DNA of 64,000 bases from Pedobacter roseus (GTDB lineage: Bacteria > Bacteroidota > Bacteroidia > Sphingobacteriales > Sphingobacteriaceae), in the NCBI RefSeq assembly GCF_014395225.1, contig NZ_CP060723.1, positions 2,294,001-2,358,000 on the forward strand, written 5' to 3'. A model generated the notes under the pieces. It ran no database searches. It was not told where the DNA came from and saw nothing but the letters and a program-made list of their open reading frames with translations. This document shows positions 16,499 to 25,368 of this stretch, piece by piece. A program made the position numbers and the translations under genes. Numbering within the stretch: position 1 is the stretch's first letter; the number at the start of each line of letters is the position of its first letter.

Positions 16499-17359
16499 TT
16501 AAATTCTTTCTAAAACCGTTTTAATGGCCTGTTCTACAATTTTGTTAGGCTCATTACTGAATTCGAATTTTACACGACTTGCCAAAATAGCATTTACTGA
16601 AAGTGCTTTATGTCCCAAAACTTTTGCTAAAGCGTAAATCCCGGCTGTTTCCATTTCTAAATTGGTAATGCGGTATTGGTTGCTCTGAAAACTATTAATA
16701 AGTCCGATGAAATCGGGAACTGCATTTTTTGCCCTTACTATTCTGCCTTGTGGAGCGTAAAAACCAGGAGCAGTGATGGTGATGCCATGAACCATATCTT
16801 TACCAATGGAATTTAACAGGCCTTCGTTGGCGGCAGTTAAGTAGGGGTTGATATTTTTTAAATGACCAAAATGTATCTTAATGTCATCCATTAAAAGTTG
16901 TTCATCGCCAGATAATTGCTGCAGGTAATAATTCATTAATGCATCCATGCCCAAACCATGTGAAGAGGCCAAAATGGTCCCCATTGGTATATCCGGCTGT
17001 ACAGCTCCTGATGTGCCTACACGGATAATATTCAGAGAGGTCAATTCTTTTTTTACTTCCCGGGTTTCGAAATCGACGTTTACCAGCGCGTCCAGTTCAT
17101 TAAAAACGATATCAATGTTATCTGTACCAATACCAGTTGAAAGTACCGTTACCCTTTTTTTACCTATAAAACCGGTATGGGTAATAAATTCCCGTTTACC
17201 TTTTTTAAATTCTATCTGATCGAAATACTTGCTCACTTCGCCAACGCGGTCCGGATCGCCAACAGTTATTACGGTATCGGCAACATCTCCGGGCAGAAGA
17301 TTTAAGTGGTATATGCTGCCATCAGGATTGATGATTAAGTCGCTTTCGGATATTTTCAT
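16499..17359 (-). CDS. Nucleoside phosphorylase, uridine phosphorylase-like
   Basis: The 286-residue product belongs to the PNP/UDP phosphorylase family: VGDPDRVGEVSKYF near 33, TGIGTDNIDIV near 75, RVGTSGAVQPDIPMG near 112 for phosphate and ribose binding, and NLEMETAGIYALAKVLGH near 233 where Glu-Met-Glu contacts ribose. It splits a nucleoside, probably uridine, into base and ribose-1-phosphate. The specificity assignment is by resemblance to Udp; other pyrimidine or purine nucleosides are possible. Confidence 0.86.
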   Translation of the reverse strand: MKISESDLIINPDGSIYHLNLLPGDVADTVITVGDPDRVGEVSKYFDQIEFKKGKREFITHTGFIGKKRVTVLSTGIGTDNIDIVFNELDALVNVDFETREVKKELTSLNIIRVGTSGAVQPDIPMGTILASSHGLGMDALMNYYLQQLSGDEQLLMDDIKIHFGHLKNINPYLTAANEGLLNSIGKDMVHGITITAPGFYAPQGRIVRAKNAVPDFIGLINSFQSNQYRITNLEMETAGIYALAKVLGHKALSVNAILASRVKFEFSNEPNKIVEQAIKTVLERI

Positions 17360-17515
17360 ATTTGGTTTGTTTTTGCCTGCAGATCTTGCTTGTGGAAACA
17401 GATTTATCTGTGTTGATCCTTTTATCTGTGGTTATTAAAATAAGTTCTAGTGCCTTTATACATTTTTTTGTTCCCGCAGATTTCACTGATCAACGCAGAG
17501 CTAATGCCTGTAATA

Positions 17516-18130
17516 TTAAATGGTGTGGAGATATTTTAGTTTAACACCTTCAATTTTATCAAATTTACTCAAAACCTGGTTGAGTTGTGCCTTCCTTACC
17601 TCAAATTTTAAGATACAATTGGTATCAAACTCCTGCGCTAAAATCTGTAAATTTTCTTCTTTGCTCAATTTCATTACATCATTCATCTGCAGGTATTCGA
17701 AATGGGCTTCATACACATCATTAACCGTTTTGCTTATAATTTTTGAAGCTTTAATGGCCTCTATACTAGCGTTTTTGTAGGCGTTAATTAAACCTGGAAC
17801 GCCTAATAAGGTGCCGCCAAAATACCTTACGACTACGATTAATATATTGGTAATGTCTTCTGATAATAAACAATTTAGGATTGGCCTGCCTGCGGTACCA
17901 GAGGGCTCGCCATCATCATTTACCCTAAAAACAGACCGATTAGGAGTTAACCTGTATGCGTAACAAAAATGATTGGCCTTTGCATTAGCAGAACGCAGGT
18001 TCATAATGATTGGCTTTACTTCTTCTTCATTGCAGATTGGGTAGGCATAAGCAATAAATTTGCTGCCTTTATCGCGAAATATGCCTTCTGAAGCACTTTC
18101 GATGGTTTTATAGGAATCATCGAACAGCAT
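17516..18130 (-). CDS. YigZ/IMPACT family protein
   Basis: The 204-residue product has the UPF0029 signature RVNDDGEPSGTAGRPIL near 73-89, preceded by the typical GSKFIAYAYP start and followed by RYFGGTLLGVPGLINAY. The C-terminal 60 residues form the DUF1949-like ferredoxin-fold domain. Family members bind nucleic acid or affect translation under stress, but a defined activity is lacking. Its start overlaps the end of the EamA gene by 14 bases, so it is the third gene of a ribD-EamA-yigZ operon. The gap before the phosphorylase gene holds dispersed words such as CGCAGATTTCACTGATCAAC. Confidence 0.87.
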   Translation of the reverse strand: MLFDDSYKTIESASEGIFRDKGSKFIAYAYPICNEEEVKPIIMNLRSANAKANHFCYAYRLTPNRSVFRVNDDGEPSGTAGRPILNCLLSEDITNILIVVVRYFGGTLLGVPGLINAYKNASIEAIKASKIISKTVNDVYEAHFEYLQMNDVMKLSKEENLQILAQEFDTNCILKFEVRKAQLNQVLSKFDKIEGVKLKYLHTI

Positions 18131-18983
18131 TTTGCGATAGGGTTATAAAGATAACAGCTGCGATAGCCAAAACTATCCCCGCATAATTTAGTTTACTTAA
18201 TTTTTCTTTAAAAGCAATTATACCTATTAAAGTTCCGACAATGATAACGCCTAAATTCATGGCTGCAAAAACTGTTGATGGATTTTCTGCCAGTGCTTTG
18301 TGTGCTTTCATGTAAAAAAGAATGTTTCCAAAATTAAAAAAGCCCAAAATCAGTCCACAAACAACATTAACCAATTGCAATTTTATTTTTCCCGAAATGA
18401 CCATAGTGATCACAATTAGCAGCGATACAACGAACGAAAGGCAGAAAACGGTGAAAAGAGAGGTCGTGTAAGGTAGTTCTTTGTATAAGGCAATCTGTTT
18501 AAAAAGGACATCGATTACGCCAAAGCCCACAAAAACCATGATTGGATAAAGTAAATTTCCTTTTCCTTCTTTATGGTCTGATTTGCGTAGAAAAGTTAAA
18601 ATAATTGCGACGAAACCTATGGCTAAACCAATGATTTTATAATCGTTAAAATCTTCTTTAAAAATAAAATAGGCTGCCAGTATGGGAATAAACAGTGACA
18701 AACGTTGTGCTATATCTGTTTTAACAATACCAAGGTTTTTAACTGATGCGGCAAGAAATAAAAATATGGAGGGTAATAATACCGCCAGCGCAATGTAGTT
18801 TGGCCATGGAGCGCTGTTTGTAACCAGCTTTACATCCGGCTTGAAAAAAAGAAAACATAAGCTTAATGCAGCAAGGTAATTAACGGTAACGGCCTGGATA
18901 ATACTGATCTGGTACCGCTTCGCCAACTTTAATAATATGGCAACCGTAACGCTACAGCATATACTTAAGATAATGTAAATCAT
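18117..18983 (-). CDS. EamA-type (DMT superfamily) transporter
   Basis: The 288-residue product contains about ten membrane segments in two five-helix halves, each with an EamA-like repeat; the second half ends ...VGTLIGIIAFKEKLSKLNYAGI, the usual carboxyl signature. It should export or import a small metabolite across the inner membrane. The start overlaps the ribD stop by 4 bases (ATGA), so expression is translationally coupled to ribD; a riboflavin-related substrate is conceivable but not shown by sequence. Confidence 0.85.
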   Translation of the reverse strand: MIYIILSICCSVTVAILLKLAKRYQISIIQAVTVNYLAALSLCFLFFKPDVKLVTNSAPWPNYIALAVLLPSIFLFLAASVKNLGIVKTDIAQRLSLFIPILAAYFIFKEDFNDYKIIGLAIGFVAIILTFLRKSDHKEGKGNLLYPIMVFVGFGVIDVLFKQIALYKELPYTTSLFTVFCLSFVVSLLIVITMVISGKIKLQLVNVVCGLILGFFNFGNILFYMKAHKALAENPSTVFAAMNLGVIIVGTLIGIIAFKEKLSKLNYAGIVLAIAAVIFITLSQNAVR

Positions 18984-20035
18984 TTATTTATGTCGTTTAT
19001 ATAGATTGAGAGTTTATCGTTTCCAATCTGGATTTGCTCTTTCAAATTTCCGTTTATGGTAGGTGATGGAACACCATCCGTCCAGCTGTTTGATGAGGTG
19101 AAGATACGCGCTTCATCCCAAAGGTTAGTGGATAAAAACTGATTTAAGATATTTGCGCCACCTTCGATAATTACCGATTGTATGTCCATTAAATAAAGCT
19201 GAAATGCAATTTTTTGTGCCAGGTAAAAATGCATGTCTTCCATTTGAATATAATGGATATTGTCAACTACATCGGTTTTAATTTCGTTAAAAATGATGGT
19301 TTTGGCTTCTGCATTAAAAATGTGATTGGATAGCGGCACCTGAAGGCTTTTATCGATGACCAATCGAATCGGGTTTTTACCCGGCCATTCTCTTGCCGTT
19401 AACTGCGGGTTATCCATAATGGCGGTTTGTTTGCCAATCAAAATGGCATCTTCTTCTGTACGCCACTGGTGCGCCAATCGTTTGGCTAAAGCACCACTAA
19501 TCCACTTCTGGTGACCATCTTTTGTTGCAAAATAACCATTGGCCGTTTCGGCCCATTTTAAAATGATGTAAGGTCTTTGCTGTTGTATCCTGGTAAAAAA
19601 TCGTCTGTTAAGAGATCGACATTCATCATCTAAAACTCCGCTTATCACCTCAATTCCGGCATTTTTGAGTTTTTCGATGCCTTTACCATCAACGCTTGAA
19701 AAAGGATCCCTATTACCTATAACCACTTTTTTGATCTGGTGTTTTACAAAAAGATCGGCGCAGGGAGGGGTTTTGCCGAAATGTGCACAAGGCTCTAGAC
19801 TAACATAAGCCGTGGCTTGCTTGAGTAGGTTTGCAGCTTCGTCGCCATATTGATCAAATACAGCTTTAACTGCATTGGGCTCTGCATGTGCTTTTCCGTA
19901 TTGCTGGTGATAACCTTCACCAATGATTTTATCGTTTAAAACAATAACACAGCCTACCATGGGATTTGGGCTTACGTTTCCAATACCTAAAATGGCTAAC
20001 TCCAAACAGCGTTTTATATAGAATTCATCGCTCAT
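18980..20035 (-). CDS. ribD: Bifunctional riboflavin deaminase/reductase
   Basis: The 351-residue product has the zinc deaminase core H50-A-E52 in GKAHAEPNAV with Cys83 and Cys92 in EPCAHFGKTPPC, then a reductase domain from about 150 with ILKWAETANGYFA, a GKQTAIMDNPQLTAR segment and VIIEGGANILNQFL near 290. It carries out the second and third steps of riboflavin synthesis, deaminating and then reducing the pyrimidine intermediate. It is the first gene of an operon with EamA and YigZ genes and is divergent from prmC over a 72-81 base gap with a promoter for each side. Confidence 0.94.
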   Translation of the reverse strand: MSDEFYIKRCLELAILGIGNVSPNPMVGCVIVLNDKIIGEGYHQQYGKAHAEPNAVKAVFDQYGDEAANLLKQATAYVSLEPCAHFGKTPPCADLFVKHQIKKVVIGNRDPFSSVDGKGIEKLKNAGIEVISGVLDDECRSLNRRFFTRIQQQRPYIILKWAETANGYFATKDGHQKWISGALAKRLAHQWRTEEDAILIGKQTAIMDNPQLTAREWPGKNPIRLVIDKSLQVPLSNHIFNAEAKTIIFNEIKTDVVDNIHYIQMEDMHFYLAQKIAFQLYLMDIQSVIIEGGANILNQFLSTNLWDEARIFTSSNSWTDGVPSPTINGNLKEQIQIGNDKLSIYINDINK

Positions 20036-20040
20036 TAGGG

Positions 20041-20048
20041 CAAAAGTA
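20041..20048 (-). promoter_or_regulatory. -7 promoter element for ribD
   Basis: On the minus strand TACTTTTG matches TAnnTTTG exactly and ends 5 bases before the ribD ATG, implying a leaderless or nearly leaderless transcript. Confidence 0.6.
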
Positions 20049-20081
20049 GTAAAAAAAGAGTCATGGGCTAATCAAAACAGA

Positions 20082-20110
20082 TTTGTTATCATCTCAAATA
20101 AGTAATTTTG
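20082..20110 (+). promoter_or_regulatory. -33/-7 promoter for prmC
   Basis: TTTG at 20082-20085 and TAATTTTG at 20103-20110 are separated by 17 bases and match the Bacteroidota -33 and -7 consensus. The ATG at 20117 lies 6 bases after the -7 box, so the mRNA should be leaderless; this decides against an upstream TTG at 20108, which sits inside the promoter box. Confidence 0.65.
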
Positions 20111-20116
20111 CCATTC

Positions 20117-20986
20117 ATGAACATAGGAGCGCTCGAAGAGCATTATAAATTGGAACTTGCACCCTTATACGAAAGCGATGAGGCGAAAACATTATTTAGC
20201 CTGGCTGCTGAACAGGTTTTAGCTTTGTCTCCCAATAAGCTAATGATGCAGAAATATGCAGATGTAAGTTTCATTAATATGCAGAAATTTTTGAGCATCC
20301 TAAACGATTTGCAGATTGGAAAACCAATTCAGCATATTTTAGAAGAAGCCCATTTTTATGGTCTGGTTTTTAAAGTGAACGAGCATGTATTGATACCGAG
20401 ACCTGAAACAGAAGAACTGGTAGAATGGATCATATCAGTTTGCAGTATACAGTTTGCACTAAACAGTTTTGAGTCACCGAAAAAACTAAGTGTACTTGAT
20501 ATTGGAACGGGCTCTGGTTGTATACCAATCACCCTTAAAAAACACCTGTCAAACACCCGGGTAGCTACATTGGATGTGTCTGCTGATGCTATCGCAGTTG
20601 CAAAACAGAATGCCCGGCAAATTGGTGTCGATATCAATTTTATTAACGCAGATATTTTAACATTTCAATCTGAAGAAAAATTTGATATCATCGTGAGTAA
20701 CCCGCCTTATATCAGGGATTTAGAAAAAAATGAAATGCATAACAACGTACTTTTGCACGAACCCCATTTGGCTTTGTTTGTAAGTGACGAAAACCCTTTG
20801 ATTTTTTATAAAGCCATCGCTGAATTTGCAAAAACCAATCTAAAACCTAACGGACAACTTTTCTTTGAAATTAATGAATATTTAGGTAAAGAAACAGTTG
20901 AAATGTTAGATGGTAAAGGATTTAAAAATATTGAGTTAAGGAAGGATATGCAGGGAAAGGATAGGATGGTGAGGGCAGGGGTTTGA
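20117..20986 (+). CDS. prmC: Release factor glutamine methyltransferase
   Basis: The 289-residue product has a helical N-terminal domain and a Rossmann methyltransferase domain with VLDIGTGSGCIPITL near 135 and the diagnostic IVSNPPYIRD motif near 192, in which Asn-Pro-Pro-Tyr binds the glutamine side chain. It methylates the GGQ glutamine of peptide release factors using S-adenosylmethionine. I choose ATG 20117 because a perfect promoter element covers the alternative TTG three codons upstream. It is divergent from ribD. Confidence 0.93.
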   Translation: MNIGALEEHYKLELAPLYESDEAKTLFSLAAEQVLALSPNKLMMQKYADVSFINMQKFLSILNDLQIGKPIQHILEEAHFYGLVFKVNEHVLIPRPETEELVEWIISVCSIQFALNSFESPKKLSVLDIGTGSGCIPITLKKHLSNTRVATLDVSADAIAVAKQNARQIGVDINFINADILTFQSEEKFDIIVSNPPYIRDLEKNEMHNNVLLHEPHLALFVSDENPLIFYKAIAEFAKTNLKPNGQLFFEINEYLGKETVEMLDGKGFKNIELRKDMQGKDRMVRAGV

Positions 20987-21070
20987 TGGATGAGGTAGGA
21001 TGGAAAATGGATGAGAGATGGTAAATGATCAATTTTCAATGATCAAAATAGCAGAGTTCAATAAAAAGGG

Positions 21071-21110
21071 CGTCATCTCTCCACTACGCATTGCTCCGCT
21101 CGAAATGACA
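21071..21110. repeat. Dispersed palindromic element (GTCATCTCTCCAC...GAAATGAC)
   Basis: GTCAT at the left end faces ATGAC at the right end, with CTCCACTACGCATTGCTCCGC in degenerate form between them. The same word family (TCTCCACT, CGGTCGAAATGAC) occurs at 23344-23371 and 40490-40520. The stretch 20987-21203 otherwise holds no gene; a 70-codon frame across it is an artefact of the repeats. Confidence 0.55.
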
Positions 21111-21203
21111 GAAACTTATCCTACAGCTTTATTGCCTTTGGAGTTAAAAAATATCTGCCACGGATGCACGGAGAATACGGAAAATTATACGCTTTGCTTG
21201 AAA

Positions 21204-21725
21204 TTACAATTTTTTAAAATTCAGCTTTGACTTAGTTAATTCAATGATATCATTAAATTGTGACTCACTTGTTTCAGACTTATGCAGCATGAGAAATATT
21301 CGTTTGTCAATCAATAATATAAAGAAATCATTGATAACTGAGTAATTTGAGAATGCTTCCCATCTTAAATAATATCTTTTTTCTTTATCAAAATAATTAA
21401 ACTCATAATCAGTAAATTCGTAAGTATAAATGAAATTCTGTTTCTCATGTTTCTCACTTAGGGCATCCATTTCTCTAAAAAAAAGTGTTCGTACATTTAT
21501 AATTCTTAATATATAATTAAAAGTTAATATGAAAAGTATCACTCCAACTACTCCATAAAAAGATGAAGATGGTCCTTTGTTTGTGATAATTAAAATTATT
21601 AATCCTATTGTTAGCATAATATAAATGAGCAATTTTATATAACTCTGCTTATATTCTAATCTAAATTTGAGTTTATTACTTTTAATAAACCTATGTTTAT
21701 CAAATGGAACGGTAATATTAATCAT
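21204..21725 (-). CDS. YcxB-like membrane protein
   Basis: The 173-residue product starts with a short soluble strand region (FRLEYKQSYIKL), has two membrane helices at about 33-50 and 56-76, and a cytoplasmic C-terminal domain at about 85-165 with the YRWE-like core (YYLRWEAFSNYSVINDFFILLI) in degenerate form, which is typical of the YcxB-like family. No function is established. The gene is A+T-richer than its neighbours. It ends up close behind xerD (18-base gap, same strand). Confidence 0.72.
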   Translation of the reverse strand: MINITVPFDKHRFIKSNKLKFRLEYKQSYIKLLIYIMLTIGLIILIITNKGPSSSFYGVVGVILFILTFNYILRIINVRTLFFREMDALSEKHEKQNFIYTYEFTDYEFNYFDKEKRYYLRWEAFSNYSVINDFFILLIDKRIFLMLHKSETSESQFNDIIELTKSKLNFKKL

Positions 21726-21743
21726 GTTTTAATTTGTTTATAA

Positions 21744-22643
21744 TTAAGATCTCGGATGAAACTGCGTAATCACCTCTCTCAAATAATCTCTATCAATGTG
21801 TGTATAAATTTCTGTGGTGGTAATGCTCGAATGGCCCAGCATTTCCTGAACTGCACGTAAATCAGCACCGCCCTCAATTAAATGCGTAGCAAAAGAATGC
21901 CTTAAAGTATGTGGACTGATGGTTTTCTTTAAACCGGTGGTCAGTGCGAGGCTTTTAATCAGGTTAAAAATAGAAATCCGTGAAAGCTTAGCCCCAAAGC
22001 GGTTTAGGAAAATAAAATCTTCATGTCCTTTTTTAATGTTTGTGTGTACCCTAACTTCGTTAATATAAATATCAAGCAGTTTTAAGGCTACACCTCCAAT
22101 GGGTACCAAACGCTCTTTATTTCCCTTTCCAATTACTTTGATAAATTCGATCTGAGGGAAAAGGCTGGAGATTCTGAGCTCTGTTAATTCGGTAACACGT
22201 AAGCCACAGCCGTATAATACTTCCATGATGGCCTTATTCCGCATCCCTTCGGGTTTTGAAGCATCTATTGCATTAATCAACTCATTAATTTCGTAAATAT
22301 TAAGCGTGTCGGGTAATTTTCGACTCAGTTTAGGTGCTTCCAATAATGCAGTAGGATCATTGCTAATCACATCTTCAAGAAATAGGTAAGAGAAAAAAGC
22401 TTTTAGTCCCGATATTACCCTTGCCTGCGTACTTGCAAGCATGCCCAGTTCATTTAACCACGAAATGAAAGATTTTAAGTCAGTTATGTTTATATCTGTC
22501 AGTTTTGGCTCTTCATTTAAAGATTGGAAATATTGGATCAGCTTATCAATATCATTGAGATAAGCTGCTATAGAATTAGCAGATAGTGAACGCTCCAGCT
22601 TTAAATACGACTTAAATCCTTTAATATATGATGGCCAAAGCAT
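21744..22643 (-). CDS. xerD: Site-specific tyrosine recombinase XerD
   Basis: The 299-residue product has the SAM-like N-terminal domain (1-100) and the catalytic domain with the full active set: Arg149 (CGLRVTEL), Lys173 (IGKGNKERLVP), His245 and Arg248 (PHTLRHSFATH), His271 (LGHSSITTTEIY) and the nucleophile Tyr280. Length and context (next to aroQ and housekeeping genes, no adjacent mobile element) favour the chromosome-dimer-resolving Xer recombinase over a phage integrase. It is divergent from aroQ. Confidence 0.92.
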   Translation of the reverse strand: MLWPSYIKGFKSYLKLERSLSANSIAAYLNDIDKLIQYFQSLNEEPKLTDINITDLKSFISWLNELGMLASTQARVISGLKAFFSYLFLEDVISNDPTALLEAPKLSRKLPDTLNIYEINELINAIDASKPEGMRNKAIMEVLYGCGLRVTELTELRISSLFPQIEFIKVIGKGNKERLVPIGGVALKLLDIYINEVRVHTNIKKGHEDFIFLNRFGAKLSRISIFNLIKSLALTTGLKKTISPHTLRHSFATHLIEGGADLRAVQEMLGHSSITTTEIYTHIDRDYLREVITQFHPRS

Positions 22644-22704
22644 GCTTTTATATGAGATTTTTTATAACATTGCAACGTTACAATATTTAACGTTACTACA
22701 TAGC

Positions 22705-23121
22705 ATGAAAATACAAATTATTAACGGGCCAAACTTAAATCTATTGGGCGTTCGTGAGCCATCTATCTACGGAAATACCAGCATTGAAGATTACATTAAA
22801 GAATTAAAAACGGTTTATCCGGAGATCGAAATTGAATACTACCAAAGTAATGTTGAGGGTGAAATTATTAATAAATTGCATGAAGTGGGTTTCAGTTATG
22901 ATGGGGTGGTGCTTAACGCTGGTGGTTATACGCATACGTCTGTGGCCATTGCAGATGCTATTGCCGCTATTAAAACGCCTGTTGTTGAAGTTCATATTTC
23001 GAATATCTATGCCCGCGAAGAATACCGCCACGTTTCGTTGACGGGGAAAAATTGTCAGGGTGTTTTAACAGGGTTTGGAATGAAAGGTTACCGTTTGGCG
23101 ATCGAAAGTTTATTGGTTTAA
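22705..23121 (+). CDS. aroQ: Type II 3-dehydroquinate dehydratase
   Basis: The start is ATG 22705, since the family begins with MKIQIINGPNLNLLG; a longer frame from 22642 has no homology-like content. The 138-residue product shows the catalytic tyrosine region GVREPSIYG near 17-25, GVVLNAGGYTHTSVAI near 74, and VEVHISNIYAREEYRH near 98. It dehydrates 3-dehydroquinate to 3-dehydroshikimate in aromatic amino acid synthesis. The 5' region carries AACGTTAC words and a weak TAACATTG promoter-like box. Confidence 0.95.
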   Translation: MKIQIINGPNLNLLGVREPSIYGNTSIEDYIKELKTVYPEIEIEYYQSNVEGEIINKLHEVGFSYDGVVLNAGGYTHTSVAIADAIAAIKTPVVEVHISNIYAREEYRHVSLTGKNCQGVLTGFGMKGYRLAIESLLV

Positions 23122-23161
23122 TCTATTCTGACAGTACTCAAAATTTTAGTTTACAGGTGAT

Positions 23162-23371
23162 CGTCATTGCGAAGCCAATTTTTCATGGGCTGAAGCAATC
23201 TTTGTAGCAGGGCTTTCAAGTATGAAAGATTGCTTCCCCGAAAAGTCGGGGCAGGCTATCGTACCTCCTCGCAATGATGACTTTCCTATTGAATCTGTTA
23301 GTATTTGCTAAGCGAAATGGAGAAATCTATAGTGTATGTTAAAAGATTTCTCCACTGCGGTCGAAATGACG
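23162..23371. repeat. Composite dispersed palindromic repeats in a 316-base gap
   Basis: Two units fill the gap. Unit one (23162-23281) begins GTCATTGCGA and ends TCGCAATGATGAC; inside, GAAGCAATCTTT (23192-23203) pairs with AAAGATTGCTTC (23225-23236) and CCCCGA pairs with TCGGGG. Unit two (23314-23371) has GGAGAAATCT (23319-23328) facing AGATTTCTCC (23344-23353), followed by CGGTCGAAATGACG. These are common non-autonomous intergenic repeats; no gene is present in 23122-23437. Confidence 0.7.
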
Positions 23372-23437
23372 ATTCGACTATACTTGTTATCATCATTCCT
23401 TTTTTAAAAAAATAACCTGTGGAAATGACGAAACGCC

Positions 23438-24451
23438 TTATTTCAAATTCGAGAAATATTTAATTTTCTTAATAAAAAATGCCCAAACAATGCTGTTATT
23501 GTACACCCCGGTATGTTTGGTATAGTCTTTTTGAACCAATTTTCTTTTTTTATTTGTTTTTGTTAAGGATTTAAGAAAGTGCCAGTGTCCTTTAGTTACT
23601 GCCATAGTGAATTTTGGTTTTCCGGTAAGTAAAAAGTGCCACCAGGCAATAAAATCGATAAACATTCGAATGGTAATCCTGAAAATAGCATCACCTGCAG
23701 GAAGGTTTTTCTGCATAATGATGAGGTTATTCCTGAAATTGAGGTAAGTTTTAAATGGATTTTCCGTTTGTAAAGTTCCGCCGCCAACATGATACACTTC
23801 AGCATCCGGACAATACATAATTTTGTAGTTCAGGTTTTTCAAGCGCCAGCAGAGGTCTATTTCTTCCATGTGGGCGAAAAGATCGGCATCCAGGCCACCA
23901 GCTTCTCTCCAGCATTTGCTTTTAATAAAAAAGGCCGCTCCGCTAGCCCAAAAAACCTCTTTTTGTTCGTTATATTGACCGTTATCAAACTCATAAACAT
24001 TAAAAAGCCTTCCACGACAGAAAGGAAAGGCATATATATCCAGATAACCTCCGGCAGCTCCTGCATATTCAAACTGGTTTTTGTTCAGTTGCCATTTAAT
24101 TTTGGGCTGTGCTGCTGCAATCTGCGCATCACTTTCCATTAGGCTAATGATAGGTTTAATCCAGTTTGGAACAACTTCTACGTCTGAGTTGAGCAAAATA
24201 TAATAATCGGCTTCTACACGTTCTAAAACTTTATTGTAGCCTCCTGCAAATCCATAGTTCTGATCATTTTGGATAATTTTAACAGTTGGGAAATTTTCTT
24301 GTAAAAATGAAACTGAGTCGTCTGTTGAGGCATTATCGCCAACAACAATTTGTAGGTTATCATATTCGGAAAGCAAAATTCCGGGTAAAAACTGCTTTAA
24401 ATATGCTTTTCCATTCCAGTTTAAAATTACAACGGCTACTGATGGGTTCAT
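23438..24451 (-). CDS. Glycosyltransferase family 2
   Basis: The 337-residue product has the GT-A start VAVVILNWNGKAYLKQFLPG, VVGDNASTDDSV near 37 for nucleotide-sugar binding, a LNSDVEV metal-binding segment near 96 and EIDLCWRLKNLNY near 210. It is a rhamnosyl- or related transferase of the WcaA type; the sugar cannot be told. The C-terminal part has one amphipathic or membrane segment (MFIDFIAWWHFLLTG). It lies 5 bases downstream of a lipid acyltransferase on the same strand, suggesting work on cell-surface glycolipid. Confidence 0.87.
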   Translation of the reverse strand: MNPSVAVVILNWNGKAYLKQFLPGILLSEYDNLQIVVGDNASTDDSVSFLQENFPTVKIIQNDQNYGFAGGYNKVLERVEADYYILLNSDVEVVPNWIKPIISLMESDAQIAAAQPKIKWQLNKNQFEYAGAAGGYLDIYAFPFCRGRLFNVYEFDNGQYNEQKEVFWASGAAFFIKSKCWREAGGLDADLFAHMEEIDLCWRLKNLNYKIMYCPDAEVYHVGGGTLQTENPFKTYLNFRNNLIIMQKNLPAGDAIFRITIRMFIDFIAWWHFLLTGKPKFTMAVTKGHWHFLKSLTKTNKKRKLVQKDYTKHTGVYNNSIVWAFFIKKIKYFSNLK

Positions 24452-24456
24452 TCTTT

Positions 24457-25329
24457 TTATTCGGGTTTAAATTTCCAGCGCTTATGGCTCCAGAGCCAGT
24501 ATTGGGGCTGTTCTTTTATAATGTTTTCTAAAAATTTAAAGTGCAGGTCTGTGATCTCATATTCTGCCATTTTAGCGGGTTCGAGGCACATAGGCAACAC
24601 TTCTATATGGTAATAACCTTTTTTTACCACATTTACTTTAAAATAATATATCGGTCTTTTAGTCGATTTTGCAATTTTTTCTACACCTAAAAGTGCTGCC
24701 GTGGGCTGATTTAAAAAATCAGTAAAATATTTAGTTTCTTCCCTGGTGGGTGATTGATCGCTTGCAAAACACAAAAGCGTAGGTTCATTTTTATAAGCGG
24801 CCATGCCACGTAGTGTTTGCCGCATAGCAATAAAAATGTTTCCATACCTGGTGCGCATACAATCGAACCAGGTTTCGAAGACTTTATTTTTGATGGGTTT
24901 AAAAATAACCATGGTTTTGGCCGAAATGCTCAAGCCAAGTGCTAAAGTGCCTAATTCCCAGTTGCCATAGTGGCCTGTACAGGCCAGTACACTTTCTCCG
25001 GCTTTAAAATGAACTTCCAATTGTTCCAAGCCTGTAAACTTTACTCTTTTTAAGGTTTCAGCTTTCGAAATACTGGTCATTTTGATGATTTCAAAAATAA
25101 GTTCAGCCAGGTACAGGAAGAATTTTTTCTCAATTGCTTTTATTTCAGCAGCAGATTTTTCGGGAAAAGACTGGGTTAAATTCTGTCTGACAACTTTTTT
25201 TCGATAGCCTATTACGTAATAAAGCAGATAATATAGTAATCTTGCAAAAAAAAACAGCAAAGGCAGGGGGAGCAGCGATAACAGGTATAAAAAAAATACG
25301 CCAACATGCGCAATCCCTCTTTTAATCAT
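24457..25329 (-). CDS. LpxL/HtrB-like lysophospholipid/lipid A acyltransferase
   Basis: The 290-residue product has an N-terminal membrane anchor (residues 10-40) and the acyltransferase HxxxxE motif as His120 to Glu125 in TGHYGNWE, with SDQSPTREE near 190 and an RPIYYFKV segment. Family members add a secondary acyl chain to lipid A at the inner membrane. It shares a transcript with the GT2 gene. A perfect -7 box sits upstream at 25352-25359. It is divergent from the WbqC gene. Confidence 0.87.
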   Translation of the reverse strand: MIKRGIAHVGVFFLYLLSLLPLPLLFFFARLLYYLLYYVIGYRKKVVRQNLTQSFPEKSAAEIKAIEKKFFLYLAELIFEIIKMTSISKAETLKRVKFTGLEQLEVHFKAGESVLACTGHYGNWELGTLALGLSISAKTMVIFKPIKNKVFETWFDCMRTRYGNIFIAMRQTLRGMAAYKNEPTLLCFASDQSPTREETKYFTDFLNQPTAALLGVEKIAKSTKRPIYYFKVNVVKKGYYHIEVLPMCLEPAKMAEYEITDLHFKFLENIIKEQPQYWLWSHKRWKFKPE

Positions 25330-25351
25330 TATTTTTAAAACGTTTCAGCTA

Positions 25352-25359
25352 CAAACATA
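25352..25359 (-). promoter_or_regulatory. -7 promoter element for the acyltransferase-GT2 operon
   Basis: The minus strand reads TATGTTTG, an exact TAnnTTTG match 22 bases before the start at 25329. The position gives a short leader of about 15 bases. Confidence 0.5.
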
Positions 25360-25368
25360 AATTTTCAA

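Noticed and set aside
21018..21230. 70-codon plus-strand frame after prmC
   Set aside because: It runs through dispersed repeat words (GTCATCTCTCCAC, CCACGGATGCACGG) and its composition is not protein-like.
21744..22643. Tyrosine recombinase as phage or transposon integrase
   Set aside because: Length and context fit housekeeping XerD; no attachment site, phage genes or tRNA boundary nearby.
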